This document shows, piece after piece, positions 63,962 to 64,000 of a DNA stretch of 64,000 nucleotides. The notes beneath the pieces were generated by a model, which was given only the letters and a program-made list of their open reading frames with translations, searched no databases and was not told the origin of the DNA. The translations under genes were made by a program, and so were the position numbers. This DNA comes from Flavobacterium xanthum (GTDB lineage: Bacteria; Bacteroidota; Bacteroidia; Flavobacteriales; Flavobacteriaceae), in contig NZ_FRBU01000022.1 of NCBI RefSeq assembly GCF_900142695.1, positions 1 through 64,000 of the forward strand, read 5' to 3'. How positions within the stretch are numbered: position 1 is the stretch's first letter; each line of letters opens with the position of its first letter.

Positions 63962-64000
63962 AAAGTAATTTAGAATTTAATAAATATAAAAAAACCAGCG

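Overview
The window is chromosomal DNA from a member of the Flavobacteriaceae, most probably Flavobacterium or a close relative. The evidence is low G+C, many secreted and outer-membrane proteins with signal peptides ending near a Q, A-rich leaders without Shine-Dalgarno motifs, several promoters of the Bacteroidetes type (TTG, about 19 nt, TAnnTTTG), a fused SecDF, and Bacteroidetes-style neighbourhoods such as rel-fur-purA, lgt-yidD-cysS-folE and DUF1573/valS. No tRNA, rRNA or CRISPR array was recognised.

Layout. 0-2.3 kb: the C-terminal end of a probable IS30-type transposase, an Fsr-like MFS exporter and a 1-Cys peroxiredoxin. 2.5-10.7 kb, minus strand: a DMT exporter coupled to a NudK-like hydrolase, then purA, fur and a bifunctional rel gene, a serine hydrolase and a TrmH-type RNA methyltransferase. 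10.9-19.8 kb: a TRIC/UPF0126 membrane protein, then a surface-glycan locus (FemAB-like transferase, DegT aminotransferase, hexapeptide acyltransferase, Wzx-like flippase, four glycosyltransferases, FdtA/QdtA-type ketoisomerase). The aminotransferase, ketoisomerase and acyltransferase fit synthesis of a dTDP-3-acylamino-3,6-dideoxyhexose; no rmlA or rmlB is in view. The last glycosyltransferase is translationally coupled to ftsE on the minus strand.

20.7-26.6 kb: a 1004-residue TPR protein, a PhzF enzyme and an outer-membrane barrel. 26.7-33 kb: a GreA/GreB-C-like protein and two asnB paralogues on either side of a lipoprotein amidohydrolase. 33-50 kb: mainly core genes (gyrB, mdh, secDF, lgt, yidD, cysS, folE, a class I aminotransferase, a PDZ aspartyl protease, DUF1573, valS). 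50-53 kb: a siderophore-type TonB receptor and a PepSY-associated membrane protein behind a consensus promoter bracketed by two Fur-box-like sequences.

53-62.9 kb is a sparse accessory region: a YfdC-like FNT channel, several secreted proteins of unknown role, a DUF3891 protein with HD-like motifs, an SRPBCC protein, a solitary HsdR_N-type nuclease and a PorT-like barrel. The SRPBCC and nuclease genes are separated and flanked by copies of a diverged noncoding module of about 330 bp. prfA closes the window.

The most distinctive noncoding content is four families of repeat: (i) the 330-bp module at 57.4, 58.6 and (partial) 60.1 kb; (ii) a hairpin element with conserved flanks and unrelated stems, in the same orientation before cysS and before prfA; (iii) a MITE-like inverted repeat built of CGCAAAG motifs at 26.6 kb; (iv) a second long inverted repeat before the second asnB. 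These are the best candidates for undescribed biology here. All functional statements about them are inference.
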